Shown piece by piece: positions 20,033-29,983 of a stretch of DNA of 64,000 nt. The position numbers and the translations under genes are program-made. Below the pieces are notes generated by a model. That model ran no database searches. It saw only the letters and a program-made list of their open reading frames with translations, and was not told where the DNA came from. Positions within the stretch are counted from its first letter, which is position 1. The number at the start of each line of letters is the position of its first letter. The stretch spans positions 2,170,001-2,234,000 of the forward strand of contig CAVWCQ010000008.1 of the NCBI GenBank assembly GCA_963753545.1. Reading direction: 5' to 3'. The stretch comes from CAVWCQ01 sp963753545. GTDB lineage: Bacteria > Chloroflexota > Anaerolineae > Aggregatilineales > Aggregatilineaceae.

Positions 20033-20452
20033 TTAATGCTGGGCGGCGTGCAGCGCGTTCCAGGCGGGCTCAAAGCGATCCGCCGGGACCAGCAGATGAT
20101 CGCGCTCGAAGGAACTGAAGGCCATGATCGGGATGTTTGCCTGGGCCAGCACGCCGCTGATGAGCGCCATAAAGCCGACAATTTCAAGATCCATCGGAAT
20201 ATCAAACGTAATCAGGCGGTAGTCAGGGCCAGCCTGATAGTCCGGCAGGCGGTTGGCGAACTCCTCCCATTCAGCGCGAGGCAGGACGAGCGTCACCTCG
20301 TCTTTGTCCACAATCAGAGCGCTGAACGCGGTGCCAATTTCGGCCAGCACACCCGCCGCCACCGTGATTGCCGCGGCAGGCAGGTGAAGCAAGGCGTAGA
20401 TGGTCTGATCCGTATAGAGGGTTGCTTTGGAAAACGCCTCGGCTGCGTTCAT
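20033..20452 (-). CDS. ACT-domain protein
   Basis: A 139-residue protein made of two ACT-like units (residues 15-65 and 75-130), similar to small ACT_7/CASTOR-type proteins that bind amino acids. The second half has the typical FDIPMDLEIVGFMALISGVL, ANIPIMAFSSFERDHLLVP pattern. No catalytic domain is attached, so it is likely a regulatory or amino-acid sensing protein with an unknown partner. It follows the DUF1015 gene on the same strand; a strong palindrome (20495-20516) lies in the 107-bp gap. Confidence 0.72.
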   Translation of the reverse strand: MNAAEAFSKATLYTDQTIYALLHLPAAAITVAAGVLAEIGTAFSALIVDKDEVTLVLPRAEWEEFANRLPDYQAGPDYRLITFDIPMDLEIVGFMALISGVLAQANIPIMAFSSFERDHLLVPADRFEPAWNALHAAQH

Positions 20453-20494
20453 CGAAGATACTCGCTTTCAACACGCGGCAGTTGTTATGAAGGA

Positions 20495-20516
20495 GGGCGG
20501 GTTCATGAACCCGCCC
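20495..20516. repeat. REP-like perfect palindrome
   Basis: GGGCGGGTTC-AT-GAACCCGCCC is a perfect 10-bp inverted repeat with a 2-nt centre, and the flank reads cctgc. This GGGCGGGTTyrwraACCCGCCC type of palindrome is found as a dispersed element in many bacterial genomes. There is no T-run next to it, so it is not a typical terminator. Confidence 0.55.
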
Positions 20517-20559
20517 CTGCAAGAAATCAAATACCGCACAAGATTCTGCAAACAAACGA

Positions 20560-21888
20560 CTAGAGTTTTTCCTTCGGGCCAAGCGGCAGGAGCGTGAGGC
20601 CGGAGATCACCTTGGGATAAAAATCGGTGCTCTTCTGCGGCATTTTTTCGCCGTGCCCGGCAACCGCCTTGATATGTTCCATGCGCGTTGGACTGAGGAA
20701 GAAGACGAAATTGCCTTCACCCTTGTTCACACTGTCCACCGCTTCCTGTGGATCGCGGTGGTAGCGGATCATGGACTTGTCTTCAATGCCCTGCGCCGGG
20801 ACTCCCGCGATCTGATCCAGCAGAATCCGGTGGGCAATGCTGACGGTGAGCGCCTTCCATTCCGGCGAGTGATCCTCTGCGATCAGGCTTTGGGCGAGTG
20901 CGTCGTTCTTTAAGGTCAGGGTATAGAACCCTTTGCCGTCGTAGAAGCCAAAAGCGTGGCTGGTTGGGTTGGCGTTGATGCTTGAAAGGGTCGCCTGCAA
21001 ATCTTTGGATGGCGCGACCGTAAAATGCGCTTTGGCGCGCTCCAAAACCTGGGCGGGCGTGGTTGCCGTAAAATTGCAGATTTCGCGGTGGGTCGGCAAG
21101 ATGACCAATCCCGGATCGTCCATGCTGACCAGCGTTGCGGCTACGTAATTAAACGCGGCATTGGCGGGAGCGTCGGGATGCAACTTGCGTTGGGCGTTGC
21201 GATAGTTCAGCCCGGTTTCGTAGCGGTGGTGGCCGTCGGCAATGATCAGATTGCGCATGGGGGCCATTTCTTTCTGGATCGCTTGCAGAATGTCCGGGTC
21301 GGTCACCCGCCAGACACGCTGGCGCACGCCGTTCTCGAAGATTTCCACCAGGTCGATATCCGGCTTGCGGCTGCCAATCGCCTGGCGGAGCAGGGCATTC
21401 ACTTTGTTCTGCGGATCAGGATAGAGCATGAAAATCTGCTCGGTGTTGGCTTCGAGCGTCGTCAGCAGGCGGAGCCGATCCTCTTTGGGGCCGCTGTGGG
21501 TGCGCTCATGGGGGAGGATGATCCCCTCGTCAAAATCCGACAGTTCGACAGCGGAGATCATTCCCAGGCGGGTGTAGCTCTTGCCATCGATGGTGAAGGT
21601 CTGTTCATAAGCATAAAAGGCGGGCTGTTCCTCGCGAACGAGAACGCCTTCATCGACCCAGCGGTGGAAATAATCGCGCGCCCGCGTGTAGACGTTGGGG
21701 CCAGCCGGAGAGTCGGCGGTCTCAGCTTTGCCTTGAATGATGCGAACAATATTATAGGGGCTTAAATCATAATATCTTTGCTGGAGTTCATCGCCGATGC
21801 GGTCGTAAGGCTGGCTGACGACGACCTCCATCTTTTCAAAGCGGTCTGGATTATAACGGATTCCTCGGAACGGCTTGACAACAACCAT
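20560..21888 (-). CDS. DUF1015 family protein
   Basis: A 442-residue protein of the DUF1015 family, whose biochemical role is not established. It opens with MVVVKPFRGIRYNPDR, typical for the family, and carries the hallmark IADGHHRYETGLNYR near residue 220, followed by a HREICNF stretch. The start at 21888 was chosen because gaggagg precedes it at good spacing and the conserved N-terminus begins there; the longer frame to 22008 encodes nothing family-like. It has no membrane segment. Its neighbour downstream is the ACT-domain gene. Confidence 0.8.
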   Translation of the reverse strand: MVVVKPFRGIRYNPDRFEKMEVVVSQPYDRIGDELQQRYYDLSPYNIVRIIQGKAETADSPAGPNVYTRARDYFHRWVDEGVLVREEQPAFYAYEQTFTIDGKSYTRLGMISAVELSDFDEGIILPHERTHSGPKEDRLRLLTTLEANTEQIFMLYPDPQNKVNALLRQAIGSRKPDIDLVEIFENGVRQRVWRVTDPDILQAIQKEMAPMRNLIIADGHHRYETGLNYRNAQRKLHPDAPANAAFNYVAATLVSMDDPGLVILPTHREICNFTATTPAQVLERAKAHFTVAPSKDLQATLSSINANPTSHAFGFYDGKGFYTLTLKNDALAQSLIAEDHSPEWKALTVSIAHRILLDQIAGVPAQGIEDKSMIRYHRDPQEAVDSVNKGEGNFVFFLSPTRMEHIKAVAGHGEKMPQKSTDFYPKVISGLTLLPLGPKEKL

Positions 21889-22088
21889 ACGAAAAAACCT
21901 CCTCACTATTTCGGTGATCGTTCCCGGACAGGCCGGGATGTGTGATTGATTGTACCCCGCTGCCAGCGGGTACGACAGCAGTTGTTTGAAACTCGTTAGC
22001 CAATTCAAATAATTATATTACCATACCCTCCGAAGTTTCGGCTTAAACTAGGAATACCATTAGGATGTGCAAAAAAGGGGAGGTCGCC

Positions 22089-23280
22089 ATGATGCGGCGA
22101 TTCGGATTTCTGTTAGCGCTTATGGTTGTGCTGCTTGGAGCGATTGGCCCGACCCTGGCGCAGGGCGGTGAAACGGTCTATGTGGTCCAGCCCGGCGATA
22201 CGTTATTCAGCATTGCGCAGCGTTATGGTGTAGACCTGTACACCCTGGCGGCGAGAAATGGCATTGTCAACGCATCCTTGATTTATGCAGGGCAGCAGTT
22301 GATTATCCCGGCGGGCACTGGTACGACGACCACAACCACGACCACCACCACAACGACGACGACTACTACAACGACAACGGCAACCGTAGTGCCACCGGCT
22401 CGCTGTCCCGTCCACGACCGCCGCAGTGGCTGGCAATAAAACTCATGTGGTTCAGCCCGGCGAGAATCTGTACCGGATCAGTCTAAAATATGGCGTCTCT
22501 GTGGCGGCGCTGGCTGCCATCAATGGTATTTACGACGTGTCGCGGATTTTTGTTGGGCAAACGCTGATTATTCCTTCCAGCGGCTATACCGTTCCAGTGA
22601 TATTGCCCCAGCCAACGGCGGGCGCGGCGGTTCCAGTGGTGCAGCCAGCCAGCGGCTCGGCAACGGCGATTACGCTCAACGGCGCGCCGTCATCGCAGGG
22701 CGCTCTGCCCAGGCCGAACAATTTTAGTGATCCGGCCACCTTTGAAATGCAGCGCGATGCTTTCCTGCAAATGGCGGCTTTCTCTCAGAATAATCTGGTC
22801 GCTTTGCAGGTGAGCCAGATACGCTATTCACCCTATTGGGCAGTGATGAGCATTACCCTTCGCAATAAAGGCGTCAGCCCGGCGATTGCAGGCGGGCGTT
22901 ACCAGCCGGGAACGGCGAATCTATGGGGCACGGTCGGTTATGTGACCGGATCCGGTGGGATTCCGGTTCCCCAGGTGACTGGTCCGTGGGGATTCACGGT
23001 TCGCCTCTCGGATGGGCGCACGGTAACGGCCTATGCGGGATGCCGCCATGTTGACCCCAATATGTTCGACTGCGGCACAAACTATCAGGTCAACCCCCTG
23101 GGCGACATCGGAGTAGGGGGATCGGCCTCTTCGGAACTGTGGGTCTATTTCTTGACACCCTGGACCGCACCCGTTCCAAGCGTGCCGGGAACGGGCTACC
23201 ATATCATGAGCATGGACCTGTTTGCCTATTATCCCGATGGGCGGCAGACAGGAACGCTGCTTCATATTGACATGCCGTAG
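22089..23280 (+). CDS. Secreted double-LysM protein with poly-threonine linker (one frameshift)
   Basis: An exported wall-binding protein of about 396 residues after repair. It has a signal peptide (MMRRFGFLLALMVVLLGAIG, cleavage after TLAQ), LysM 1 (YVVQPGDTLFSIAQRYG), a run of 19 consecutive threonines, LysM 2 (HVVQPGENLYRISLKYG), and a C-terminal domain of about 190 residues rich in aromatic and Gly residues that I do not recognise. An extra base near 22401, just after the Thr run, breaks the frame; removing it restores VVPPAAVPSTTAAVAGNKTH. The start was placed at 22089 because ggggagg lies 5 nt before it. A terminator follows at 23325. Confidence 0.8.
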
Positions 23281-23324
23281 TCCGGATCATAACCGTAGCT
23301 GTGTGCCATGCGTTTATCATGGGT

Positions 23325-23358
23325 AAGCCGGTTGAGGGAATGCCTTCACCGGCTTTTT
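23325..23358 (+). terminator. Rho-independent terminator after the LysM gene
   Basis: AAGCCGGTTGAGG and CCTTCACCGGCTT form a long imperfect stem followed by TTTT. It lies 45 bp behind the stop codon of the upstream LysM gene. Confidence 0.75.
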
Positions 23359-23445
23359 GGTACGCCTGTCTCAATGGCATTCTTAGCCGAATTGGATTAT
23401 GATGTACGTGAACTGTGTTACCCACTCACGAGGAGGCAACATCCC

Positions 23446-25260
23446 ATGCAGCTTGTGCGACGATTGATGACGGTTATTCTGGCTCTGGCCGTCTTGATGG
23501 CGATACCCAGCATAAGCCAGGCCCAGGACGGCGGCCAAACAACGCACACGGTCCAGGCTGGGGAAAATCTGTACCGGATATCGCTGCAATATAACGTGAC
23601 AATGACGGCGCTTGCCCAGGCCAACAATATCACAAATCCGAACCTGATTTATGTGGGTCAGGTATTGGTTATTCCCGGAACCGTTCAGCAGGCCACGGCT
23701 ACACCCACTGCACCCGCTGTAACCGCAGCCCCTGGCGCTACCGCGCGGCCCACGCTACCAGCGGCGACGGCTACCGCTCCGGCGGTAACTGCGACGGTCG
23801 TAACCACTGCGACTCCTGCCCCGACGGTCACGCCTCCTCCGGCAAGCGGGGAAGAAATTGTTCATGTGGTTCAGCCCGGCGAAAATCTGTTCCGCATTGC
23901 TCTGCAATATAATCTTGCGCCATCGATTGTGGCGGCCTACAACGGCATTACGAACCCGAACCTGATTTATGTCGGGCAGCGCATTCGCATTCCACCCACC
24001 ACGATCCCGGCTCAGCCAACGCCTACCGCGCCGCCCAACGCGCCGCCCGCTGCGACGGCGGTTCCTGGGGTGACAGGAACGCCCGTGGTAACTGCCGCGG
24101 TGACCACTGCCCCGACACTGACTCCGGCCCCAACGAACGCGCCCGCAGCAACTCCTGCTCCGACGAACGCACCCGCGGCTACTCCAGTGCCGACCAGCGC
24201 TGCCGAGGCGAACGCGATTCCCAATGAAGCGTCAAATGTTGGATTTGCTTATGGCGCAGCGATCTTTTTGCCAGATCAGCAGATGAATATTGTGGTCGGC
24301 AATGCCCAGGATCTGGGTGTGACATGGGTCAAGCAGGATATCGACTGGTCACTTTATGAACCTGTCCAGGGGACGATCAACTGGGAGTTCATCGATCCCA
24401 TGATCGACGCAATGGATGGGGCAGGGTTGAATATTCTGTTGACCGTTACATCGGCTCCGGGCTGGGCGCGCGACACGACCCAGGAGATGGGACCGCCCGC
24501 CGATTACCAGAATTATGCCAACTTCGTCGGCGCGCTGGCGGATCGATATGCCGGGCGCGTGGACGCTTATGAAATCTGGAGTAACCCGAACCTGCGCAGC
24601 ACCTGGAATACGCCAAAGGGTCTGAGCGCGGCGAGTTATGTAGAACTGCTGCGGCTGGCCTATGCGGCCATCAAACAGGCCGATCCGGCGGCTGTTGTCG
24701 TCTCGGGCGGTCTGTCGCCCACGGGCGACAACAACGGTACGGATGCGATTGATGACCGTGTCTACCTGCGCCAGATGTACGCGGCAGGTGTGGCGGATTG
24801 GTCCGACGCCATTGGCGCGCACCCCTATGGCTGGGGCAACCCGCCAGACAGCGTGTGCTGCCGGACCAATCGCCCGGCGGTTTCGGGCTGGGATGATTTC
24901 CCCTTCTTCTTCTTCAAGGAGACGCTGCAAGATTACCGCAAGATTCTCGTTGACAACGGCGACAGCGGAACGTACATTTGGGCGACGGAATTCGGCTGGG
25001 GTTCGAATGATGGGCTGGGCGTCCAGCCGCCAGAGGGATTCGGCTTCGTGTCCTTCACCAGCATGGATGAGCAGTCGCAATATACGCTGCGCGGCTTCCA
25101 GATTGGGCGCGAGTCCAACTATGTAGGGCCGATGTTCCTCTGGAACATGAATGACTGCCAGGCGGTCGGCGTGACCAACTACGCCTGCCTGTGGAGCATG
25201 CTGGACCCGGCAGGCAATCCGCGCCCGTTGTATCTGGCGGTCCAGGCAGCAGAAAAGTAA
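23446..25260 (+). CDS. Secreted double-LysM protein with a glycosidase-like barrel
   Basis: A 604-residue exported protein. After the signal peptide (residues 1-25) come LysM 1 (HTVQAGENLYRISLQYN), a Thr/Ala/Pro linker, LysM 2 (HVVQPGENLFRIALQYN), a second linker of tandem PTNAPAAT units, and a TIM-barrel domain (residues 265-604) of the GH39/GH5-like type. The barrel has WVKQDIDWSLYEPVQG, NILLTVTSAPGWA, and a nucleophile-like Glu in YIWATEFGWGS. At the place where the acid/base Glu is expected (NEPN in relatives) it reads EIWSNPNL, so the usual Glu is missing and activity is doubtful. The start at 23446 has gaggagg at good spacing. Confidence 0.82.
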   Translation: MQLVRRLMTVILALAVLMAIPSISQAQDGGQTTHTVQAGENLYRISLQYNVTMTALAQANNITNPNLIYVGQVLVIPGTVQQATATPTAPAVTAAPGATARPTLPAATATAPAVTATVVTTATPAPTVTPPPASGEEIVHVVQPGENLFRIALQYNLAPSIVAAYNGITNPNLIYVGQRIRIPPTTIPAQPTPTAPPNAPPAATAVPGVTGTPVVTAAVTTAPTLTPAPTNAPAATPAPTNAPAATPVPTSAAEANAIPNEASNVGFAYGAAIFLPDQQMNIVVGNAQDLGVTWVKQDIDWSLYEPVQGTINWEFIDPMIDAMDGAGLNILLTVTSAPGWARDTTQEMGPPADYQNYANFVGALADRYAGRVDAYEIWSNPNLRSTWNTPKGLSAASYVELLRLAYAAIKQADPAAVVVSGGLSPTGDNNGTDAIDDRVYLRQMYAAGVADWSDAIGAHPYGWGNPPDSVCCRTNRPAVSGWDDFPFFFFKETLQDYRKILVDNGDSGTYIWATEFGWGSNDGLGVQPPEGFGFVSFTSMDEQSQYTLRGFQIGRESNYVGPMFLWNMNDCQAVGVTNYACLWSMLDPAGNPRPLYLAVQAAEK

Positions 25261-25283
25261 CCTCACCTCAAAGTCAAAAAACG

Positions 25284-25318
25284 ACCGCCCGTTGATCCAA
25301 TCAGCGGGCGGTTTTTTT
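25284..25318 (+). terminator. Rho-independent terminator of the LysM-glycosidase gene
   Basis: ACCGCCCGTTGAT and ATCAGCGGGCGGT form a long stem (one G-U pair) with a loop of a few bases and a run of seven T. Confidence 0.85.
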
Positions 25319-25336
25319 GTTAGCGCAGGACCTCAC

Positions 25337-27968
25337 CTACCCCTCTGTGTTGGGGAGCGGCATACGTGTGCTGCTCGGCCTGATAGGCGGCTCCTCTGGC
25401 GTGTCACTCGCCGTGGGTGAGGGGCGAGGAGTCCGCGTTGCGCGCGGCGTATCCGTCGGGGCAGGTGTCTCGCTGGGTGTCGGACTTGGTGTCTCGGTTG
25501 CGGTGGGGGTGTCCGTTGGGCTGGCGGTTGGCGTGAAGGTTGGCGTTGGTGATGATGTCGGCGACGGTGGGACTGTTGGCGACGGTGATACAGTCGGTGA
25601 TGGTGAAACGGTCGGAGACGGTGTGACCGTCTGGGTAGGTGTTAAGGTCTCGGTTGGAGACGGCGTCAGGCTGACCGACGGAGTGCGGGTCACGATCACG
25701 GGTGCAGCGGGCGGAACGGCCCCACTACCTGCCTGAAAAAAGCGCTGCATGCACGGCTAACTGGGTTGTGAGAGGCGGCAGCAGCAAACTCAGGGTGCCC
25801 GGATTGTCCAGCGTGATGGTCTCCTCACCGATGACGGTTCCGGTCAGCGTGTCCCAATAGCTGACGCGGTACGATCCGGCGGGCATGTTGGAAAACCCGA
25901 GGCTGAAAGTCAGTGCTTGCGCCGTTTCGCCGGACGCGACGCGATCCCAGGTGTAATCACGGTGCTGGATCCAGGCGGCAGCAACCCCCAGCGTGCGATC
26001 TGCCAGGGCAACGACGCGAGCAGGGGCGCTGTATGCACCGATTTCCAGGTAATCCAGTTGCAGCCAATCCTGCCCGAGATTGTCCAGAATAACGGTGTGT
26101 TCCCCCGCGCTGAGCGGGATGGTCACCTGAATATTAGCCGTGTTGGGGCTGAATTCCACGCGCGATGCTTCGAGACCATCAATGGTGACGACCAGGACGG
26201 CGGAGGCGTTCGGGGAGACGTTCAACACACCGATGCGCAGTTCCGTATCGACGGGTGGGGCGATCATCAGCGTTTGCGGGCGGCTGCGCTCCGGGTTGGC
26301 TGCGCCATAGAGGTAGGCGGATAGCTGCGCGGTGGGCGGCACGACTCCATCTGTGGTCAGGCGGTAGATGGTATCGGGCGGCGATTCGGCGAGAAATTCG
26401 CGGTTGAAATCATTGACCCGCAGCGGGCTGTAAATCCCCGGATCGGACGCGCTCAGGCTGGGCGAGGTCGGCTGAAGTCCCGGCGAATTCCACGGAATAT
26501 CCTGGCAGAATAGAGCCAGCGGGGTGAAGATCGAGTACAAATTCTCGCGGTCGATATAGCTGTCCCACCACCACGTCATGGCGCTGCCTGCCGAACCGGA
26601 CAGCGCCGCCGCCCAGATCGTGTTGCGCACATGCACGCCTGTTGGATCGTCAGCGGTGGGCTGGTACCAGGGGTTGAGCGAAAACTCGTTGAGCAGCGCT
26701 GGCTGGTTGGCGCTGATCCGGCTGAGCGCGTTCAACGTTCCGGCAACCTGATCGGCGCTTTCATCCTGCGGGCGAGACTGGTAGTAGCGGGTTTCAATAA
26801 AATCCAGCGGGGCCAGTTCGCTGATAGGCGTATCAGGCTGGCGCGCTCCTGCCGTGATCAGATGGTGGTAAGGATCCGTCTGGCGCAGGTACGCGACAGC
26901 ATCACTCAGCCAGATCTGGGCGCGGGCTGGCGTGTAACCGATAATGCCATCCACCGCATCAACGACTTCCCAGGCAAAAATGTGTGAACTGTATCCCCAA
27001 CGCGCCACAACGTAGCGCAGACGCTGGTGGAGCAGGGTACGGGCTGTTTCATCGAAGAACAGGGCAGATGGCCCGTCCAGCGGCCCACCGTTCGCCACGT
27101 TATAGGGGTTGTTGTCCCAATCGATGTTCAGATCGGGGCGCTGCTGGGCATTGTCCGGCAGTTCGACTGGCGGGGCCGGAGAGTCTGTATAGGCCTGATT
27201 CCAGAGCAGGACGACCTGCAAATAGATGCCCTTTTCTTCGGCTAATTGCAAAATCGTATCCAGCCGCCACGCCGCTGGCTGCGCCTCATCATAATTTCCC
27301 GCCGGGCCGGGCCAGTCGAGGCCGATGAACCAGGGCACGTCGATATTGACGCGGGCATAGTTGGCCCCGGCAGCGCTCAGGCTGTCCAGCCAGTGTTCGT
27401 AGGCAAAGATGCCACCTTCCTCGTCCCACGACCAGCCGAGATTTTCGCCAATGGGGAAGTACGGCGCACCGCTGTCGAAGGCAAAATAGCGCGGGTTGCT
27501 GCCGACATGGATCGTGCCAGGGCTGCTGGACGAAGCGACCTCAAAAACGCCGCTGGTGACCTCGGTGACGGTTTCGCCCGCGCGGGCCTGGATCGTATAC
27601 ACCCACGTCCCAATCTCATTGGGGGAGAAGCGCACGCGCCATTCCGGATCACCGGAGGGTGATAACTGTTCGGCTCGGCAGTCTGCCGTGCAGGTCTGCT
27701 CATAGGGGCGCATATAAAACGCCGGAACCTGCATCGATTCGCCGCTGGGGGCGATAAACTGAGCGGTTACATCGATCTGCTGCGGATCGTACGGATTCGT
27801 GTAGCTGCCCGGCACCTGAAAGGCGGTCTCAAACAGGCCGTAGAGCGGGATCGCTTCCTGCCGGGCTGATGCACGCGCCACGACAGACGGTCCCAGAACG
27901 GACGACGCGGCAGCCGAGAGCAGCAGGGCGATGAGTAACCAGTGGGTTAATTTTTGATGTGATGGCAT
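25337..27968 (-). CDS. Secreted DUF5060/glycosidase-like protein with Ser/Thr/Pro tail (one frameshift)
   Basis: An exported protein of about 876 residues after repair. A signal peptide (residues 1-38) is followed by a DUF5060-like beta-sandwich (about 42-150), a TIM-barrel resembling DUF4038/GH5-type glycosidases (about 155-500), and Ig-like or carbohydrate-binding regions. The barrel has ARVNIDVPWF, FAWEVVDAVDG with a candidate acid/base Glu, and ALLNEFSLNP with a candidate nucleophile. The end is a long S/P/T tail with repeated TVSPSP units. A run of six T on the coding strand (plus 25736-25741) breaks the frame before the tail; reducing it to five gives ALFQAGSGAVPPAAP. The substrate is unknown. 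Confidence 0.78.
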
Positions 27969-28124
27969 GGCGGGAAGTGTAGCTCTAACTCAGGCGAAAA
28001 GGCAACAAAAAAGGAAAGAGTTCGTTTCACTATCTTATGTTACACACCTTACTTCAGGCGACTTGCGCGATTGCCTGTTTTGGCGCAAGATTTGAGGCAA
28101 ATTGGCCTTCGATCAGGACCTGTG

Positions 28125-29390
28125 ATGATGCCACAAATCAATCCAGTTGAAGTGCTGCACATGGCGTTCCCCGATCTTCCCCAGCCGTCGCTGGTCGCGT
28201 TGGCTTCTCTGACAGACCAGCAGTATTTTGCGCCGGGAGCGCTCATCTGCCGGGAGGGAGCATACGAATACAGCTTCTACATCCTGGCGGCGGGTGAGGT
28301 TGAATTTACCAAGCATTTCCGGGCGGACGAAGAACGTCTTTTGCGCACGGGCAAGCCGCCGATCTACTTTGGTGAGATGGCCCTGCTGCAAAACGAGGCG
28401 CGCAGCGCGAACGTGCGGGCTTTGTCCGATGTCGTTGTGCTGGAAATCAACCAGGAAGCGTTCCGGGAAGCCGTCCAGACCAGCCCGGCGATGATGCTTG
28501 ATATCATGCAAACCCTGATCGAGCGCATGCGCAGCAACGACGCGACAGCCCTGGAGGAAATGCGCAAGCAGAAGGAAGAGATTGAGGCCGCATACGAGGA
28601 ACTCCGCCACCAGGAACGGCTCAGGACAGAATTTTTGACCTCGCTGGCTCACGAACTGCGCACACCACTCACCTCCGCCAATGGCTTCATGCAGTTGATC
28701 CAGGCAGGGGCGATGACCGGCCCGGCCCTGTCGATGGGCCTGCAAAAAGTGGGCGGCAACCTGGATCGGATCGTCAGCCTCGTCAACGATCTGCTGTTCG
28801 TCCAGGAGCAGGATTTGATCGAGCCAACCCTTCGCCCGGTCAGCGTCCCGGCGCTGCTGCAAGTCGTGGTCGATGATGCCAGCGACGACGCGCAGGATCA
28901 CGGGTGTTCGATGCGATTGGACGCGCCCGCCTATCTGCCAACAATTCAGGGCGATCCCGATGGGCTGGTGCGCGCTTTCCAGAAACTGCTTGAAAACGCC
29001 ATCAAGTTCAGCCCGGAAGGCGGCGATATCACGATTACGGCGTGGGCGCGTCCGGGCTGGGTCGATATTGATTTTGTGGATACAGGCGTGGGGATCAACC
29101 GGGCTTTTCTGCCCCGCGTGTTCGAGCGCTTCGAGCACATAGACCGGATTGGCGATTACGTCTTTGGCGGAATCGGGTTAGGGCTGCCGATTGCCAAACA
29201 TATCATCGAAACACATGGGGGATCGATCACGGTCGAGAGTACGGAAGGGCAGGGCAGTACCTTTACCGTCCACCTGCCGCTGACGGGCGGGCGTCCGCAG
29301 CTTGTCTCGTTGGCGGAAACCGAACCTGATTTTGACGAGGCGGATACCCGGCCCATCGCCCTCGATCCCTGGGTGGATGCCAGCGACTAA
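28125..29390 (+). CDS. Histidine kinase with N-terminal cyclic-nucleotide-binding domain
   Basis: A soluble 421-residue sensor kinase. Residues 15-130 form a cNMP-binding (CRP-like) domain, with GEMALLQNEARSANVRALSD at the phosphate-binding cassette position. A coiled coil (about 135-165) leads into the HisKA domain with the phospho-acceptor His in SLAHELRTPLTSANG. The ATPase domain follows, with N-box LLENAIKFS, G1 DTGVGI and G2 GIGLGLPIAKH. No membrane segment is present, so the input is cytoplasmic. No partner response regulator is adjacent. The start is ATG 28125 or 28128; a weak aggacc lies upstream and an upstream TTG at 28071 is less likely. Confidence 0.85.
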   Translation: MMPQINPVEVLHMAFPDLPQPSLVALASLTDQQYFAPGALICREGAYEYSFYILAAGEVEFTKHFRADEERLLRTGKPPIYFGEMALLQNEARSANVRALSDVVVLEINQEAFREAVQTSPAMMLDIMQTLIERMRSNDATALEEMRKQKEEIEAAYEELRHQERLRTEFLTSLAHELRTPLTSANGFMQLIQAGAMTGPALSMGLQKVGGNLDRIVSLVNDLLFVQEQDLIEPTLRPVSVPALLQVVVDDASDDAQDHGCSMRLDAPAYLPTIQGDPDGLVRAFQKLLENAIKFSPEGGDITITAWARPGWVDIDFVDTGVGINRAFLPRVFERFEHIDRIGDYVFGGIGLGLPIAKHIIETHGGSITVESTEGQGSTFTVHLPLTGGRPQLVSLAETEPDFDEADTRPIALDPWVDASD

Positions 29391-29404
29391 AAATCAGCCA
29401 GCGA

Positions 29405-29912
29405 TTAACGCGGCTCCGCGAACAGGAATAGTTGCTCGTCGTTGGCGTCGTAGCTGTTATGGGCGAAGAACGGCAGCGGCCCCGTTTCGATCCGATCCAG
29501 CAGGATCAGCAAGTCCTCGACGACAGGCAGCGAGTCAACTTCATCACGGGGAACCCAGTGCAGCGTGCCCTCGTCACACGGCGCAAACTCACGCGAGTCG
29601 GACCTCGGCGGTAAAGACAAACACGAGGATACCCGCCGCTTCCCCCGCGTCCACGTGAATCACCCCGCAAAAGCGGACGTTGTGTACGTCCAGCCCGGTT
29701 TCTTCGATCATCTCGCGGATCGCTCCGGTCTGCGGGTCTTCGTCGCGTTCGATGTGCCCACCCACGCCGTTATACATGCCCGGATAGACGCGCTTGTTTT
29801 CAGCCCGTTTGAGCAGCAGAATGTCGTCGCCGTGTGTGATAAAACAAAGGGTGCGGGGGATGGTCAGCCAACGGCCTGCGGTTGCGTCTGCGCCCTGATC
29901 TTTTGCGCCCAT
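29405..29912 (-). CDS. NUDIX hydrolase (one frameshift)
   Basis: A nucleoside-diphosphate-linked substrate hydrolase of about 168 residues after repair. The NUDIX box GGHIERDEDPQTGAIREMIE continues with ETGLD (pattern Gx5Ex7REx2EExG) and is complete. The frame is broken near 29603 by an apparent extra G; removing it gives VFTAESDSREFAPCDEGTLHWV, and the tail then has the WVPRDEV strand usual for MutT-like proteins. The start at 29912 has aggagag 7 nt upstream; the open frame to 29996 is less convincing. A candidate structured RNA lies upstream on the same strand. Substrate unknown. Confidence 0.82.
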
Positions 29913-29983
29913 GCGGGTCTCTCCTGAGTTGGAACCAGACAGACCAACCATTTTACCGCAGAGCGAGTGATGGTGAGCAAACG

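Noticed and set aside
25560..25660. Short tandem repeats resembling a CRISPR array
   Set aside because: They encode SPSPTV-type units of a protein tail, and no spacers of constant length or cas genes are present. I see no CRISPR array in the window.
25317..25736. Plus-strand frame coding a Val/Gly-rich low-complexity protein
   Set aside because: It is the reverse of the Ser/Thr/Pro-rich tail of the glycosidase-like protein on the other strand, so it is a codon-pattern shadow.
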